Counted from the stretch's first letter, positions 35,932-45,585 are shown. The stretch: DNA of 64,000 nt from Pseudomonas paraglycinae (GCF_021601625.1 NZ_BQHR01000009.1:124001-188000), one strand, 5' to 3'. Translations and numbers: made by a program. Notes: generated by a model from the letters alone, not told the origin.

Positions 35932-36061
35932 TTGTGAGCGCCTTTCACAAAGTCATGCAAATTTGTTGGGATTATCACATCAGTAGCACGGCTTTAAAGT
36001 CGACTCAACTCATCAAGAAGGCCCGGCAATCTCGCCAGGGTCACCGACAGGAGGAGTTGAT

Positions 36062-36892
36062 ATGCGTACCTGGCTGATTACCGGAGCTTCCCGTGGTTTT
36101 GGCACCCTTATCGCTGAACAGGCCCTGCGTGCCGGTGACGCGGTGATTGCCACCGCCCGCAACCCGCAAGACATCACCGACCGCCTCGGCGAACACCCGA
36201 ACCTGCTGGCCGTGCGGCTGGACGTCACCCGCGAAGAGGAAGCCCACCAAGCGGTGGCAGCAGGCATCAAGCGCTTCGGTCGCATCGACGTGCTGATCAA
36301 CAATGCCGGCTTCGGCGTGTTGGGCGCCGTTGAAGAAACCAGCGCCAGCGAAACCGAGCGCCTGTTCGCCACCAACGTGTTCGGCCTGCTCAACGTCACC
36401 CGCGCCGTCCTGCCACACATGCGCGCCCAGCGCAGCGGACGGGTCATCAACATCTCGTCGATTGGCGGTTATCAGGCCTACGTGGGCTGGGGTGTCTATG
36501 GCTCGACCAAGTTCGCAGTGGAAGGCATCAGCGAAGCGCTGCATCAGGAGCTGGCGCCGCTGGGCATTCATGCCACGGTGGTCGAACCGGGCTTCTTCCG
36601 CACCGACTTCCTCGACGAGCAATCGCTGATCAAGACCGCACTGGTGCTGCCGGACTACGACGAAACCGTCGGCAAGATGCGCACCTTTGCCGAAGCGGCC
36701 AACCATGCACAACCGGGCGATCCTGTGAAGTTTGCCGAAGCGATGCTGGCACTGGTCAACGCACCGAACCCGCCGCAGCGGCTGGCGTTGGGCAGCGACA
36801 CGATTGCGCGGATCGAAGCGAAGAACCGTTTGGTGGCGCAGGAACTGGCCGAGTGGAATGAGCTGGCGTTGTCCACGGATTTCAAGGACTGA
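36062..36892 (+). CDS. Short-chain dehydrogenase/reductase
   Basis: 276 residues, classical SDR. Cofactor loop TGASRGFGTLIAEQ at the N-terminus, NNAGFGVLGAVEE, and catalytic Ser-Tyr-Lys in ISSIGGYQAYVGWGVYGSTK. The PGFFRTDF segment after strand 6 is normal. ATARNPQ after strand 2 has an Arg that favours NADP(H). AGGAGG is placed well before the ATG at 36062. The substrate is unknown. It precedes an efflux-pump gene. Confidence 0.9.
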   Translation: MRTWLITGASRGFGTLIAEQALRAGDAVIATARNPQDITDRLGEHPNLLAVRLDVTREEEAHQAVAAGIKRFGRIDVLINNAGFGVLGAVEETSASETERLFATNVFGLLNVTRAVLPHMRAQRSGRVINISSIGGYQAYVGWGVYGSTKFAVEGISEALHQELAPLGIHATVVEPGFFRTDFLDEQSLIKTALVLPDYDETVGKMRTFAEAANHAQPGDPVKFAEAMLALVNAPNPPQRLALGSDTIARIEAKNRLVAQELAEWNELALSTDFKD

Positions 36893-36916
36893 CCTAGCCC
36901 CTCGTTGAAGCTATCG

Positions 36917-36944
36917 CAGGCTGCGCTCTATTGATCGCAGCCTG
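36917..36944 (+). terminator. Terminator hairpin after the SDR gene
   Basis: CAGGCTGCG (36917-36925) and CGCAGCCTG (36936-36944), a perfect 9-bp stem with a 10-nt loop, followed by ATTTTCTTTT. It may partly insulate the SDR gene from the efflux gene. Confidence 0.8.
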
Positions 36945-36968
36945 ATTTTCTTTTCATTGGATGAAATC

Positions 36969-38501
36969 ATGACAAACGTCTCCCAACACCAAGGCACGCG
37001 CGACAAGCTGCTGATCCTCGCGGCCATTTGCCTGTCGGCGCTGGTCCTTCCGTTAAGTTTTACCGGTGGCGCGGTGGCGACGCCGGCCATCGGCCGTGAC
37101 CTGGGCGGCAGCCCTGTGGCGCTGACCTGGATCACCAATGCGTTCATGTTGTCGTTCGGCAGTCTGCTGATGGCGGCGGGGGCGTTGGCCGATGTCTATG
37201 GACGCAAGCGCCTGTTCACCGCCGGCATGCTGTTGTTCACCGCAGCGTCGATTGCCCAGAGCCTGGCGCCTTCGGTGTTCTGGCTGGATGTGTTGCGGGC
37301 GATTCAGGGCGTGGCCGGTGCTGCGGCGCTGGCCAGCGGTTCGGCGGCGTTGGCGCAGGAGTTCGAAGGTCATGCGCGCACCCGTGCGTACAGCATGCTC
37401 GGCACCACGTTTGGTATCGGTCTCGCGTTCGGCCCGTTGGTGGCCGGAGCGTTGATCGAGGCGTTCAACTGGCGCGCGATCTTTGTGTTCACCGCGCTGA
37501 TTGGTGTGATCGCGATGGTCTTCGGCCTGCCGCGCATGCGTGAAACCCGCGACCCCGACGCCAGCGGTCTCGACTGGGCGGGTACCGTGACGTTCAGCTC
37601 GGTGCTTGCGCTGTTCACGTTCGGAGTGATCCAGGCGCCCGAAAGCGGTTGGAGCAGTCCGTTAGTGGTCGGTCTGTTGGGTGCTTCCGCGTTGTTGCTG
37701 GCGCTGTTCGTCTTCATCGAAATGCGCGTCAAACGCCCGATGCTCGATCTGACGCTGTTCCGCTTTCCGCGCTTCGTCGGCGTGCAGATGCTGCCGATCG
37801 GCACCTGCTATTGCTACATCGTGCTGGTGGTCATGCTGCCGCTGCGCTTTATCGGCGTCGAAGGCTTGAGTGAAATCGATGCCGGTCTGCTGTTGCTGGC
37901 GCTGTCGGCACCGATGCTGGTGGTGCCGATGCTTGCGGCGTCCATGACACGTTTTGTTTCGGCGGGAGTCTTGTCGGGCGTGGGTTTTTTGATTGCCGCC
38001 GTGGGGCTGCACTGGCTGAGCCTGTACAACGTCGACGAGCCGAAATTTGCGCTGGTGGTGCCGATGGTATTGATCGGAATCGGCGCGGGTCTGCCGTGGG
38101 GCTTGATGGATGGACTGTCGGTCAGCGTGGTGCCGAAAGAGCGCGCCGGTATGGCGGCCGGGATATTCAACACGGTGCGGGTGGCGGGTGAGGGGATTGC
38201 GTTGGCCAGCGTCGCGGCGATTCTTGCTTCGCTGCTACACACGGATCTACAAGCAGTGGCCGGCGGTGCAGACGCAGAGCTGATTGCCGAGACTGCGCAC
38301 CGGGTGACTACTGGCGACATGGCCCATGCGATCAACACAGTTCCGGGGTTGGCTAACGAACGGCTGGTGCAGGGTTACGCCTCGGCGTTCCAGTATCTGC
38401 TGCACATCCTGACGATCATCACCCTGGTGTCGGCGGCTGTGGTGCTGGGGCTATTAAGCAGAGATCGGACGGTGTCGGAACCCCAACAGGCTGCGGCATA
38501 A
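36969..38501 (+). CDS. MFS efflux transporter, DHA2 (14-helix) type
   Basis: 510 residues with 13-14 predicted helices. LSFTGGAVATPAIGRDLGGSP, the helix 2-3 motif GALADVYGRKRLFTAGMLLF, and FGIGLAFGPLVAGALIEAFNWRAIF (the antiporter motif C of drug exporters) place it in the DHA2/EmrB-QacA group. It probably exports toxic organic compounds in exchange for protons. The ATG at 36969 is taken, with a TTG 12 nt earlier as alternative. The LysR, SDR and efflux genes look like a small detoxification unit. Confidence 0.85.
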   Translation: MTNVSQHQGTRDKLLILAAICLSALVLPLSFTGGAVATPAIGRDLGGSPVALTWITNAFMLSFGSLLMAAGALADVYGRKRLFTAGMLLFTAASIAQSLAPSVFWLDVLRAIQGVAGAAALASGSAALAQEFEGHARTRAYSMLGTTFGIGLAFGPLVAGALIEAFNWRAIFVFTALIGVIAMVFGLPRMRETRDPDASGLDWAGTVTFSSVLALFTFGVIQAPESGWSSPLVVGLLGASALLLALFVFIEMRVKRPMLDLTLFRFPRFVGVQMLPIGTCYCYIVLVVMLPLRFIGVEGLSEIDAGLLLLALSAPMLVVPMLAASMTRFVSAGVLSGVGFLIAAVGLHWLSLYNVDEPKFALVVPMVLIGIGAGLPWGLMDGLSVSVVPKERAGMAAGIFNTVRVAGEGIALASVAAILASLLHTDLQAVAGGADAELIAETAHRVTTGDMAHAINTVPGLANERLVQGYASAFQYLLHILTIITLVSAAVVLGLLSRDRTVSEPQQAAA

Positions 38502-38504
38502 ATG

Positions 38505-38542
38505 AAAAAGCCCGGAAGCGCAAAATGCTTTCGGGCTTTTTT
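38505..38542. terminator. Bidirectional terminator
   Basis: AAAAAGCCCG (38505-38514) pairs with CGGGCTTTTT, with a further GAAGC/GCTTTC partial stem inside. A and T tracts lie on both sides. It separates the convergent efflux and sad genes. Confidence 0.88.
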
Positions 38543-38549
38543 CATTGGA

Positions 38550-39941
38550 TCAACGGCGATCCAGCCACACCGTCTGCGCATTGCAGAACTCGCGCACGCC
38601 GAAGTGCGACAGCTCACGGCCGAAACCGCTTTTCTTCACGCCGCCGAAGGTCACGCGCGGGTCGCTGGCGGAGTAGCCGTTGATGAACACGCCGCCGGTT
38701 TCCAGTTCGCTGGTCAGTTGCTGGGCCAGGGCGACGTTGGCGGTGTAGATCGTGGCGGTCAGGCCGAACTCGCTGTCGTTGGCCAGGGCCACGGCGTGGG
38801 CGCAATCGCGGGCGGTGATGATCGAGGCCACCGGGCCGAACAGTTCCTGCTTGAACGAGGTCATGCGGTCGGTGACGTCGGCCAGTACGGTCGGCTCGTA
38901 GTAGTTGCCCGGTCCTTGGACTTTGCCGCCGCCGAGCAGCAGGGTGGCGCCTTCTTCCAGGGTGTCGCGCACTTGTTGATCCAGTTCGTCGCGCAGGTCG
39001 AAACGAGCCATCGGGCCGATGTAGTTGTCGGCGGACAACGGATCGCCCATCTTCAACTGGCGCGTGGCTTCGACGAATTTGCGGGTGAATTCTTCGACTA
39101 CGCCTTCTTCGATGATCAGACGTTTGGCGGCGGCGCAGACCTGGCCGGAGTTCTGATAACGACCGATCACTGCTGCTTGCACGGCTTCGTCGATATCGGC
39201 GTCGTTGAGCACGATGAACGGATCGGAACCGCCGAGTTCCAGCACGCATTTCTTCAGCGCGGCACCGGCCTGTGCGCCGATGGCCATGCCGGCGCGGACG
39301 CTGCCGGTCAGGGTCACGGCAGCAATGCGCGGATCAGCAATGGCGGTGGAAACGCCTTCCGGGGTGACGTTGATCACTTCAAACACGCCATCGGCGAAAC
39401 CGGCGCGGGTGAAGGCGTCGCGCAACAGATAGGCGCTGCCCATCACGTTCGGTGCATGCTTGAGTACGTAGGTGTTGCCGGCGATCAGCGCCGGGACGGC
39501 GCCGCGCAGCACTTGCCAGATCGGAAAGTTCCACGGCATCACGGCGAGGATCGGGCCGAGCGGACGGTATTCGATGCGCGCCTTGCCGCCTTCGACCAGC
39601 GTCGCTTCGGCGTTGAGCATGGCCGGGCCGTGTTCGGCATACCACTCGCAGAGCTTGGCGCATTTCTCGATTTCACCACGGGCCTGGGCGATCGGTTTGC
39701 CCATTTCCTGGGTGATCATGGTCGCCATGGCTTCGCTGCTGTCACGCAGCGCGCCGGCCAGCGCAGTCAGGGCGCGGGAGCGATCCTGCAGCGGTTTGCG
39801 TTTCCACTTGTTGAAGCCGAAGGCGGCGCGGGTCAGCGCAGCGTCGAGGGCTTCGGCGGATTCGAAAGCGTAATGACCGATCTGCTCGCCGGTGGCGGGA
39901 TTGATCGAGATAGCGTGGGTCTGGCTGGAAATCGGGCTCAT
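38550..39941 (-). CDS. sad: NAD-dependent succinate-semialdehyde dehydrogenase
   Basis: 463 residues, the same length as E. coli Sad (YneI) and with many identical stretches ([71 protein letters not shown]). Catalytic residues are C269 ([10 protein letters not shown]) and E235 (LELGGSDP). It oxidises succinic semialdehyde to succinate in the putrescine/4-aminobutyrate route. The divergent PtrR-type regulator supports this, because in E. coli ptrR also adjoins sad. Confidence 0.9.
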   Translation of the reverse strand: MSPISSQTHAISINPATGEQIGHYAFESAEALDAALTRAAFGFNKWKRKPLQDRSRALTALAGALRDSSEAMATMITQEMGKPIAQARGEIEKCAKLCEWYAEHGPAMLNAEATLVEGGKARIEYRPLGPILAVMPWNFPIWQVLRGAVPALIAGNTYVLKHAPNVMGSAYLLRDAFTRAGFADGVFEVINVTPEGVSTAIADPRIAAVTLTGSVRAGMAIGAQAGAALKKCVLELGGSDPFIVLNDADIDEAVQAAVIGRYQNSGQVCAAAKRLIIEEGVVEEFTRKFVEATRQLKMGDPLSADNYIGPMARFDLRDELDQQVRDTLEEGATLLLGGGKVQGPGNYYEPTVLADVTDRMTSFKQELFGPVASIITARDCAHAVALANDSEFGLTATIYTANVALAQQLTSELETGGVFINGYSASDPRVTFGGVKKSGFGRELSHFGVREFCNAQTVWLDRR

Positions 39942-40044
39942 GGCATCGTCCTGCGAGGTCAGTGGATGCGCTCAGAGTAGGGTGGCGTTTGGTTTCTGGA
40001 AACTGAATAATAAAGATCGTTTCTTTCACGATTGGAGAATGACT

Positions 40045-40926
40045 GTGGATCTGGTGCAACTGGAAATTTTCAAGGCTGTTGCCGAGCACGGCAGCATCAG
40101 CGCGGCGGCGGCGCAGATCCATCGCGTGCCGTCGAACCTGACGACCCGCATCAAACAGTTGGAGGAAGATCTGGGCGTCGACCTGTTCATCCGTGAGAAA
40201 AGCCGCTTGCGCCTGTCGCCGGCCGGCTGGAGTTTTCTCGAGTACGCACGGCGCATCCTTGACCTGGTCCAGGAAGCCCGCGCCACGGTGGCCGGCGAGG
40301 AACCGCAAGGCGCGTTCCCGCTGGGCTCCCTGGAAAGCACGGCGGCGGTGCGGATTCCCGGTTTGCTGGCAACCTATAACCAGCAACACCCGAAGGTCGA
40401 TCTGGACCTGTCGACCGGGCCGTCCGGGACGATGATCGACGGTGTGCTTTCCGGGCGACTGGCGGCCGCGTTCGTCGACGGCCCGGTCCTGCATCCGGCG
40501 CTGGAGGGCATCCCGGCGTTCGAAGAAGAAATGGTCATCATCTCGCCACTGCATCACGGGCCGATCCAGCGCGCGGCGGACGTGAACGGCGAGAACATCT
40601 ATGCGTTCCGCTCGAACTGCTCCTATCGCCATCACTTCGAAAAATGGTTCAGCACCGATGCTGCCGTGCCCGGCAAGATTTTTGAAATGGAGTCTTATCA
40701 CGGCATGCTTGCCTGCGTCAGCGCGGGCGCCGGTCTGGCTTTGATGCCGCGCAGCATGCTGCAGAGCATGCCCGGTTGCGCGACGGTGAGTGTCTGGCCG
40801 CTGGCGTCGGATTTCCGCTATCTGACGACGTGGCTGGTATGGCGGCGGGGTACGGTTTCGCGCAGTCTGAGCATGTTTGTGCGCTTGCTGGAAGAGCGCG
40901 GTGTGGTGCGCGCAGAAGAGAATTGA
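40045..40926 (+). CDS. ptrR: LysR-family putrescine-utilisation regulator
   Basis: 293 residues from the GTG at 40045 (GGAG 7 nt upstream; the ATG at 40039 is too close to that site). Helix-turn-helix [30 protein letters not shown], then [20 protein letters not shown] and an effector domain with [27 protein letters not shown]. The sequence pattern and the divergent sad gene match E. coli PtrR (YneJ), which controls sad in putrescine catabolism. Control of sad here is inferred from that pairing. Confidence 0.82.
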   Translation: MDLVQLEIFKAVAEHGSISAAAAQIHRVPSNLTTRIKQLEEDLGVDLFIREKSRLRLSPAGWSFLEYARRILDLVQEARATVAGEEPQGAFPLGSLESTAAVRIPGLLATYNQQHPKVDLDLSTGPSGTMIDGVLSGRLAAAFVDGPVLHPALEGIPAFEEEMVIISPLHHGPIQRAADVNGENIYAFRSNCSYRHHFEKWFSTDAAVPGKIFEMESYHGMLACVSAGAGLALMPRSMLQSMPGCATVSVWPLASDFRYLTTWLVWRRGTVSRSLSMFVRLLEERGVVRAEEN

Positions 40927-40978
40927 CCCTATGGGTTCGGGTCTCTCCATGAAGACCTGCTCATTTGATTGAAAAGCG

Positions 40979-41009
40979 TGCCCGGTTCGGTGATCCGCCG
41001 AACCGGGCA
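40979..41009. terminator. Intrinsic terminator after ptrR
   Basis: TGCCCGGTTCGG and CCGAACCGGGCA form a perfect 12-bp stem with a 7-nt loop, then TTTTTC. It lies between ptrR and the convergent aldehyde-dehydrogenase gene. Confidence 0.92.
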
Positions 41010-41013
41010 TTTT

Positions 41014-42579
41014 TCATTGGCCGTCGATGCTGCGGGGCAAGTCGAGTGGATTGCCGTCGCGCAACACCTCCGGCAGCAACGCATTCGGAAAGCCCTGATA
41101 CGCCACCGGCCGCAAAAAGCGCTCGATCGAGGTCATGCCGACCGAGGTGAAGCGGCTGTCCGACGTGGCCGGGAATGGCCCGCCGTGTACGGTGGCGAAG
41201 GTCACTTCCTGCGGATGGGCGAAGGCGTTGACCACGATGCGTCCGGTGCGGCGTTCGAGGATCGGCAGCAGACGCCGGGCCAGATCCAGATCGCGGTCTT
41301 CAAGGTGAATGGCTGCGCTCAGTTGGCCCTTGAACGACCGCGCGACCGCCAGCAATTCTTCCTCATCGTTGACCGTTACCAGCAACGCGGCCGGACCGAA
41401 CACTTCATGGGCCAGCGCCGGTTCGCCGAGCAGGCGTTGACCGTCAACTTCCAGCAGCGCCGAGCGGCCTTCAAATTGGCCATCCGCTGGTGCGCCGACT
41501 GCCACCAGCTTCGCCCCCACGCTTTCCATCGCCACCAGGCCGTTAACGTATGACCCGTGAATCCCCGGCGTCAGCATCGTACGCGCTGGCGCTTCGCTGA
41601 TCCGTTTGATCATCGCATTGCGCAGCGCTTGCAGACCTTCGCCTTCAATCGCGATCAGAATCGACGGACACAGACAGGCCTGCCCGACATTCACCAGCAT
41701 CCGCTCGATAAAGCCATCGCCGATTTCGCCGCCACGCGCGGACAGCGCTGCGGGCAAAATGAACGTCGGGTTGACGCTGGTCATTTCGGTGAAAACCGGA
41801 ATCGGATCAGGCCGCAACTGCGCGCGACGATAAAGCGCCATGCCGCCCACCTCTGAACCGGTGAACGTCACCGCTTTAATCAAAGGATGATCGACCAGCG
41901 CCTCACCGATGGCATTGCCGCCACCGCGCACCATCGAAAAAACACCCTCGTGCAAGCCATGCTTCTGCACCGCTTTACGGATGGCGCTAGCCTGGATTTC
42001 CGAGGCTCCAGGATGCGCGTTATGCGCCTTGAGAATCACCGTCGCACCGGCTGCAAGTGCCGACGCGGTGTCGCCGCCGGCCACCGAATAGGAGATCGGA
42101 AAATTGCTCGCACCGAAGATCGCCACCGGGCCGATGGCAACTTTCTGCAGGCGATGATCCATCCGTGGTCGCGGCTGGCGATCAGGTTGCGCCGGGTCTA
42201 TCGCCAGTTGCAGAAAGCGCCCCCTGCGCACCACCTCGGCGAACTGACGGAACTGGGTCGCAGCTTTGGCGGCTTCGCCTTCCAGTTGTGCATGGGGTAG
42301 GCCGGTTTCCAGCGCGGCCCGGGCAGCCATTTCTTCGCGCACGGCGTCGAGGTTGTCGGCGATGCTTTCCAGAAACGCCGCACGTTCGGTCAGCGAGGTG
42401 TGGCTATAGCTATCGAATGCCGCGTCGGCGAGGGTTGCAGCCTGATCGACTTGCGCCGCGCCGCCGAAGGCAAAATCCGGCTCGATCAGCGTGTTGGTCG
42501 CTGGATTCAGCGCCTTCATCGTGCCCTCGGTGGCGGCGACGTCAGTGGCGCCGATCAGCATGTGGCCGGTCAGAGTCAT
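41014..42579 (-). CDS. Aldehyde dehydrogenase, 2,5-dioxovalerate (ketoglutarate semialdehyde) type
   Basis: 521 residues, the length of the NADP+-dependent 2,5-dioxovalerate dehydrogenases that give 2-oxoglutarate. Family segments: GPVAIFGASNFPISYSVAGGD, TVILKAHNAHPGASE, AVTFTGSEVGG, catalytic E265 in VFTEMTSVNPTF, and C302 in NVGQACLCPS. The usual family text after the cysteine is TNPG, here LCPS, so the active site differs. The hydrolase gene upstream overlaps its start (ATGA). It could serve the glucarate pathway encoded at 27-29.6 kb or a separate route with the hydrolase. Confidence 0.83.
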   Translation of the reverse strand: MTLTGHMLIGATDVAATEGTMKALNPATNTLIEPDFAFGGAAQVDQAATLADAAFDSYSHTSLTERAAFLESIADNLDAVREEMAARAALETGLPHAQLEGEAAKAATQFRQFAEVVRRGRFLQLAIDPAQPDRQPRPRMDHRLQKVAIGPVAIFGASNFPISYSVAGGDTASALAAGATVILKAHNAHPGASEIQASAIRKAVQKHGLHEGVFSMVRGGGNAIGEALVDHPLIKAVTFTGSEVGGMALYRRAQLRPDPIPVFTEMTSVNPTFILPAALSARGGEIGDGFIERMLVNVGQACLCPSILIAIEGEGLQALRNAMIKRISEAPARTMLTPGIHGSYVNGLVAMESVGAKLVAVGAPADGQFEGRSALLEVDGQRLLGEPALAHEVFGPAALLVTVNDEEELLAVARSFKGQLSAAIHLEDRDLDLARRLLPILERRTGRIVVNAFAHPQEVTFATVHGGPFPATSDSRFTSVGMTSIERFLRPVAYQGFPNALLPEVLRDGNPLDLPRSIDGQ

Positions 42580-43214
42580 TTTGCGTCACCTTGCGACTGA
42601 AGGTTGGCGATCAGTTCGTCTGTAGTGGTGATGACATGAGCGAAGGTCGGGCCGTTGAGTTCGTGGGCGGCGTGCATCATTTCCTCTTTGAACGCGGCGG
42701 TCGCATCGCGCACCAGCGTGACGTGATAGCCGAGTTCGGACGCATAGCGCGCGGTGGCTTCGATGCAGGTGTTGGCCAGCAGGCCGACGATGATCACGTG
42801 AGTGATGCCTTGCTGCTTCAGGCGAAAATCCAGGTCGGTGTTGGCGAAACCGCTGGAGCCCCAGTGTTCCTGGACCACGATGTCGCCGTCCTTCGGCGCG
42901 AAATCCGGGTGCCATTCGCCACCCCATTCGCCGCGCGCGAAGTGGTGCATGTGCATGATCTTTTGTTGGGTCGGGGTTGGATGATCCCAGTTCTCGTAGT
43001 CGCCTTTTACCCAGCGGTGATGCGGTACGATGACGACCGGAATCGGCAGGGCCCGCACGGCGCGATCGAGTTTGCGCAGGTTGTCGAGCAGGCCGTTCTG
43101 CTCGGCCATCGGTTTGAGCAGCGGAAAGATCTTGCCGCCGTCCGAGAGAAAATCGTTGTACGGATCGACCAGCAGGTAGGCGGTTCTGTCGAGCGGATAG
43201 AGAGGTTTCGACAT
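42576..43214 (-). CDS. Isochorismatase-family cysteine hydrolase
   Basis: 212 residues. The aspartate in YLLVDPYNDFL (D17) and the nucleophile cysteine C150 in IVGLLANTCIEATARYA are in place. The lysine usually found in the VVxK segment is replaced: the text is IVVQEHWGSSGF. Members hydrolyse amides, ureido compounds or vinyl ethers. The start at 43214 has GGAG upstream. Its stop codon overlaps the aldehyde-dehydrogenase start, so the two enzymes act together, perhaps releasing an amine or carbamate and then oxidising an aldehyde (inference). Confidence 0.8.
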   Translation of the reverse strand: MSKPLYPLDRTAYLLVDPYNDFLSDGGKIFPLLKPMAEQNGLLDNLRKLDRAVRALPIPVVIVPHHRWVKGDYENWDHPTPTQQKIMHMHHFARGEWGGEWHPDFAPKDGDIVVQEHWGSSGFANTDLDFRLKQQGITHVIIVGLLANTCIEATARYASELGYHVTLVRDATAAFKEEMMHAAHELNGPTFAHVITTTDELIANLQSQGDAK

Positions 43215-43275
43215 GACGATGTACTCCGGCAATGAGAGTGATCGATGCTCAGGGCTTGTTCCCGCATCGTGTTGA

Positions 43276-43288
43276 TATGATAATCATA
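43276..43288. promoter_or_regulatory. Perfect dyad in the divergent HxlR/hydrolase region
   Basis: TATGAT-A-ATCATA, a perfect 13-bp dyad, lies 25 nt before the HxlR start and about 60 nt before the divergent hydrolase gene. A good candidate operator for the HxlR protein. Confidence 0.5.
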
Positions 43289-43313
43289 GTAACTGTGAAA
43301 GAGGCAAGCCCTG

Positions 43314-43811
43314 ATGGCTGTAAACGATAGTCTTCCCGACACGCTGTGCCCGATTTCCCGGGCCGAGTCGATCGTCGGCGACCGCTGGACGGTGCTGGTT
43401 TTGCGCGAATTGTTCATGGGCAGCCATCGCTACGACGAGATCCTGGCCCAGACGGGCGGTACGCCACAGATGGTCGCCGCCCGTCTGAAAAGCCTGGAGG
43501 CGGACGGGCTGGTCGAGCGCCGCTTGTACAACGAGCGGCCGAAACGCTACGAGTACCACCTCACTGCAAAGGGTGAGGCGTTTTACCCGGTGGTGATTGC
43601 GTTACGTGCCTGGGGCGAGACCTGGTGCAAGTCGCCGGAGGAAGGGCTGGCGGTGAACATGACCCACAAGAACTGCAACCACAGCGCCGGCCTCGGACCG
43701 ATGTGCGATCACTGCGGTGAAGTGTTGCGCCGTGAGGATTTGATCAGCCAGCCGCAAGAGGCGTACGCCGCGGAACGACAGGCGCGGCGTGAGGCGTTCA
43801 AGGCGAAATAG
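43314..43811 (+). CDS. HxlR-family transcriptional regulator
   Basis: 165 residues. Winged helix with the family start LCPISRAESIVGDRWTVLVL, then GSHRYDEILAQTGGTPQMVAARLKSLEADGLV and the wing NERPKRYEYHLTAKG. A C-terminal extension holds a cysteine/histidine group (HKNCNH, GPMCDHCGEVL) that may bind metal. HxlR proteins often respond to aldehydes or electrophiles. It is divergent from the hydrolase/aldehyde-dehydrogenase operon, which it probably controls. Confidence 0.85.
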   Translation: MAVNDSLPDTLCPISRAESIVGDRWTVLVLRELFMGSHRYDEILAQTGGTPQMVAARLKSLEADGLVERRLYNERPKRYEYHLTAKGEAFYPVVIALRAWGETWCKSPEEGLAVNMTHKNCNHSAGLGPMCDHCGEVLRREDLISQPQEAYAAERQARREAFKAK

Positions 43812-43832
43812 ATGGCTCCATCCAAAACAAAA

Positions 43833-43856
43833 AAGGCCCTCATTTGCGAGGGCCTT
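43833..43856 (-). terminator. Intrinsic terminator of the permease gene
   Basis: AAGGCCCTC and GAGGGCCTT with a 6-nt loop. Read on the minus strand it is followed by a run of T, so it ends transcription coming from the NCS1 permease gene. Confidence 0.88.
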
Positions 43857-43881
43857 CGTGTGTCAGCGCAGAACGAATGGC

Positions 43882-45297
43882 TTACAGACTGCCCGCCAGT
43901 TTTCCGGAAGTCAGCCGCCGACGATAAGCACTGTCACGAGTCGCCAGCCAGAAATACAGCGGCGAGGTCACCAGCAAGCCAACCACCCACGACAGGTCCG
44001 CGCCGTTGATGTGCGCCGACACCGGCCCGACGTACAGCGGCGTGTTCATGAATGGAATCTGCACCGCGATACCGATCGCATACGCCAGCAAGGCCTGCGG
44101 GTTGTAGCGGCCGTAGATGCCGCCATCGACCTGGAAGATCGAGCCGATGTCGTACTGGCCTTTGTGAATGGCGTAGAAGTCGATCAGGTTGATCGCGGTC
44201 CACGGCACCAACACCACCAGCAGCACCAGCACCATGTCGACAAAGTGGCCGATGAAGTCTGCCGACGCGCCGACCGCAGCGAAGCAGCAGGCCAGCAGCA
44301 CGATGATCGAAATCACTGCGCGGCTCTTGGCGGTCGGAATCCAGCGGTAGGCGAAGGTCTGCACAAGGGTGATCAACGACAGCACCGCGCCGTAGAGGTT
44401 GAGGGCGTTGTGGCTGATGACGCTGAGCAGGAACAGCACCAGCATCAACGGGCCGATGGCGCCGGTGGCGAGTTTCACCGCGTCCATGGTGTCCATGCCC
44501 ACCGGTGTTGCCAGCACGGCAACGGCGCCGAACACGAACGACAGGCTCGAGCCCAGCGCCGATCCCAGATAGGTCGTCCAGAAAGTCGCCGCCACCGGCA
44601 CATTCGCCGGCAGGTAACGCGAGTAGTCCGACACGTAAGGCGCAAACGCGATCTGCCACAGCGCCGCCAGCGACACCGTCGCAAGCCAGCCCGAGATGTT
44701 GAAGCTGCCGCGAGTGAGGAAGTCATCGGTCTGGATGTGGGTGAGGATGTAGCCGAAGCCGACCACGATGCCGATCCCCAGCACCCAAGTGCCGATGCGG
44801 TTGAGCACGTGGATGAAGCGGTAACCGATGATCCCGATGATTCCCGAGCCCAGCGCGCCGATGACGATGCCGACCGGCACCGGAACGCTGTCGACCACGC
44901 CATGCAGCGACTTGCCGGCCAGCACGATGTTGGAGGCGAAGAAGCCGATGTACATGACGCCGGCAATCAGCACCACCAGCAATGCGCCGAGGGAGCCGAA
45001 CTGCGCGCGGCTCTGGATCATCTGCGGAATGCCCATCTGCGGGCCTTGCGCCGAGTGCAGCGCCATCAGCACACCGCCGACCAGATGGCCAACCAGAATG
45101 GCGACGATGCCCCATACCAGATTCAGGTGAAACAACTGCACGCCGAGGGCGCCGGTGACGATGGGCAACGGCGCGATATTGCCGCCGAACCAGAGGGTGA
45201 ACAGATCCCGAACCTTTCCGTGGCGATCTTCGGGCGGCACATAGCCGATCGTATGTTTTTCAATGAGCGGTGCGGACGTTGTTGCAGAGGTGGCCAT
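43882..45297 (-). CDS. NCS1-family purine/cytosine-type permease
   Basis: 471 residues, twelve predicted helices. Family segments: RHGKVRDLFTLWFGGNIAPLPIV, the helix pair near HLVGGVLMALHSAQGPQMGIPQMIQSRAQFG, and AFAPYVSDYSRYLPANV. NCS1 carriers import nucleobases, hydantoins, allantoin or thiamine precursors with Na+ or H+. The start at 45297 has GGAG upstream. It is the last gene on the strand of the monooxygenase/RidA/DUF1028/deacetylase cluster, after a 288-bp gap, so it may have its own promoter but the same substrate. Confidence 0.88.
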   Translation of the reverse strand: MATSATTSAPLIEKHTIGYVPPEDRHGKVRDLFTLWFGGNIAPLPIVTGALGVQLFHLNLVWGIVAILVGHLVGGVLMALHSAQGPQMGIPQMIQSRAQFGSLGALLVVLIAGVMYIGFFASNIVLAGKSLHGVVDSVPVPVGIVIGALGSGIIGIIGYRFIHVLNRIGTWVLGIGIVVGFGYILTHIQTDDFLTRGSFNISGWLATVSLAALWQIAFAPYVSDYSRYLPANVPVAATFWTTYLGSALGSSLSFVFGAVAVLATPVGMDTMDAVKLATGAIGPLMLVLFLLSVISHNALNLYGAVLSLITLVQTFAYRWIPTAKSRAVISIIVLLACCFAAVGASADFIGHFVDMVLVLLVVLVPWTAINLIDFYAIHKGQYDIGSIFQVDGGIYGRYNPQALLAYAIGIAVQIPFMNTPLYVGPVSAHINGADLSWVVGLLVTSPLYFWLATRDSAYRRRLTSGKLAGSL

Positions 45298-45319
45298 GAC
45301 GAACTCCAAGGCAAGGACG

Positions 45320-45335
45320 AGTACGTGGACGTACT
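45320..45335. promoter_or_regulatory. 16-bp dyad in the permease leader
   Basis: AGTACGT-GG-ACGTACT, a perfect 7-bp inverted repeat, lies 22 nt before the permease start. Its position suggests an operator or a leader hairpin. The rest of the 288-bp gap to 45585 holds no supported gene; a second weaker dyad (GAAACGC/GCGTTTC, around 45460-45485) lies in it. Confidence 0.45.
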
Positions 45336-45585
45336 TCAGTGAGCGCCGGCACGGACGGCGCATTTCTTGTTGGGGTTGATCATGGGCAAGGAAAGGGGAG
45401 AGATAAATTAGTAGTTTTGTTGCTTCAGGCGTTAAAAAAACGAGGCTCTCCGGTCAGGTTGAAACGCTCTGTTTCGGGCGTTTCAGCGCCATGAACGACA
45501 ACGCAGCTGACCTCCATCGGAGCAGCTGTCTGTCGGTGTTATTGCGGCTCGGCTGCGGACTTGATCCAGCAGCCAGACCGGTCTT

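Noticed and set aside
35958-35965. CAAATTTG palindrome as a definite LysR operator
   Set aside because: Only 8 bp long and without a T-N11-A context that stands out from the AT-rich surroundings; mentioned only in the LysR entry.
43789-45342. A 517-codon plus-strand frame full of His, Gln and Arg
   Set aside because: It is antisense to the NCS1 permease gene, whose twelve hydrophobic helices are clear.
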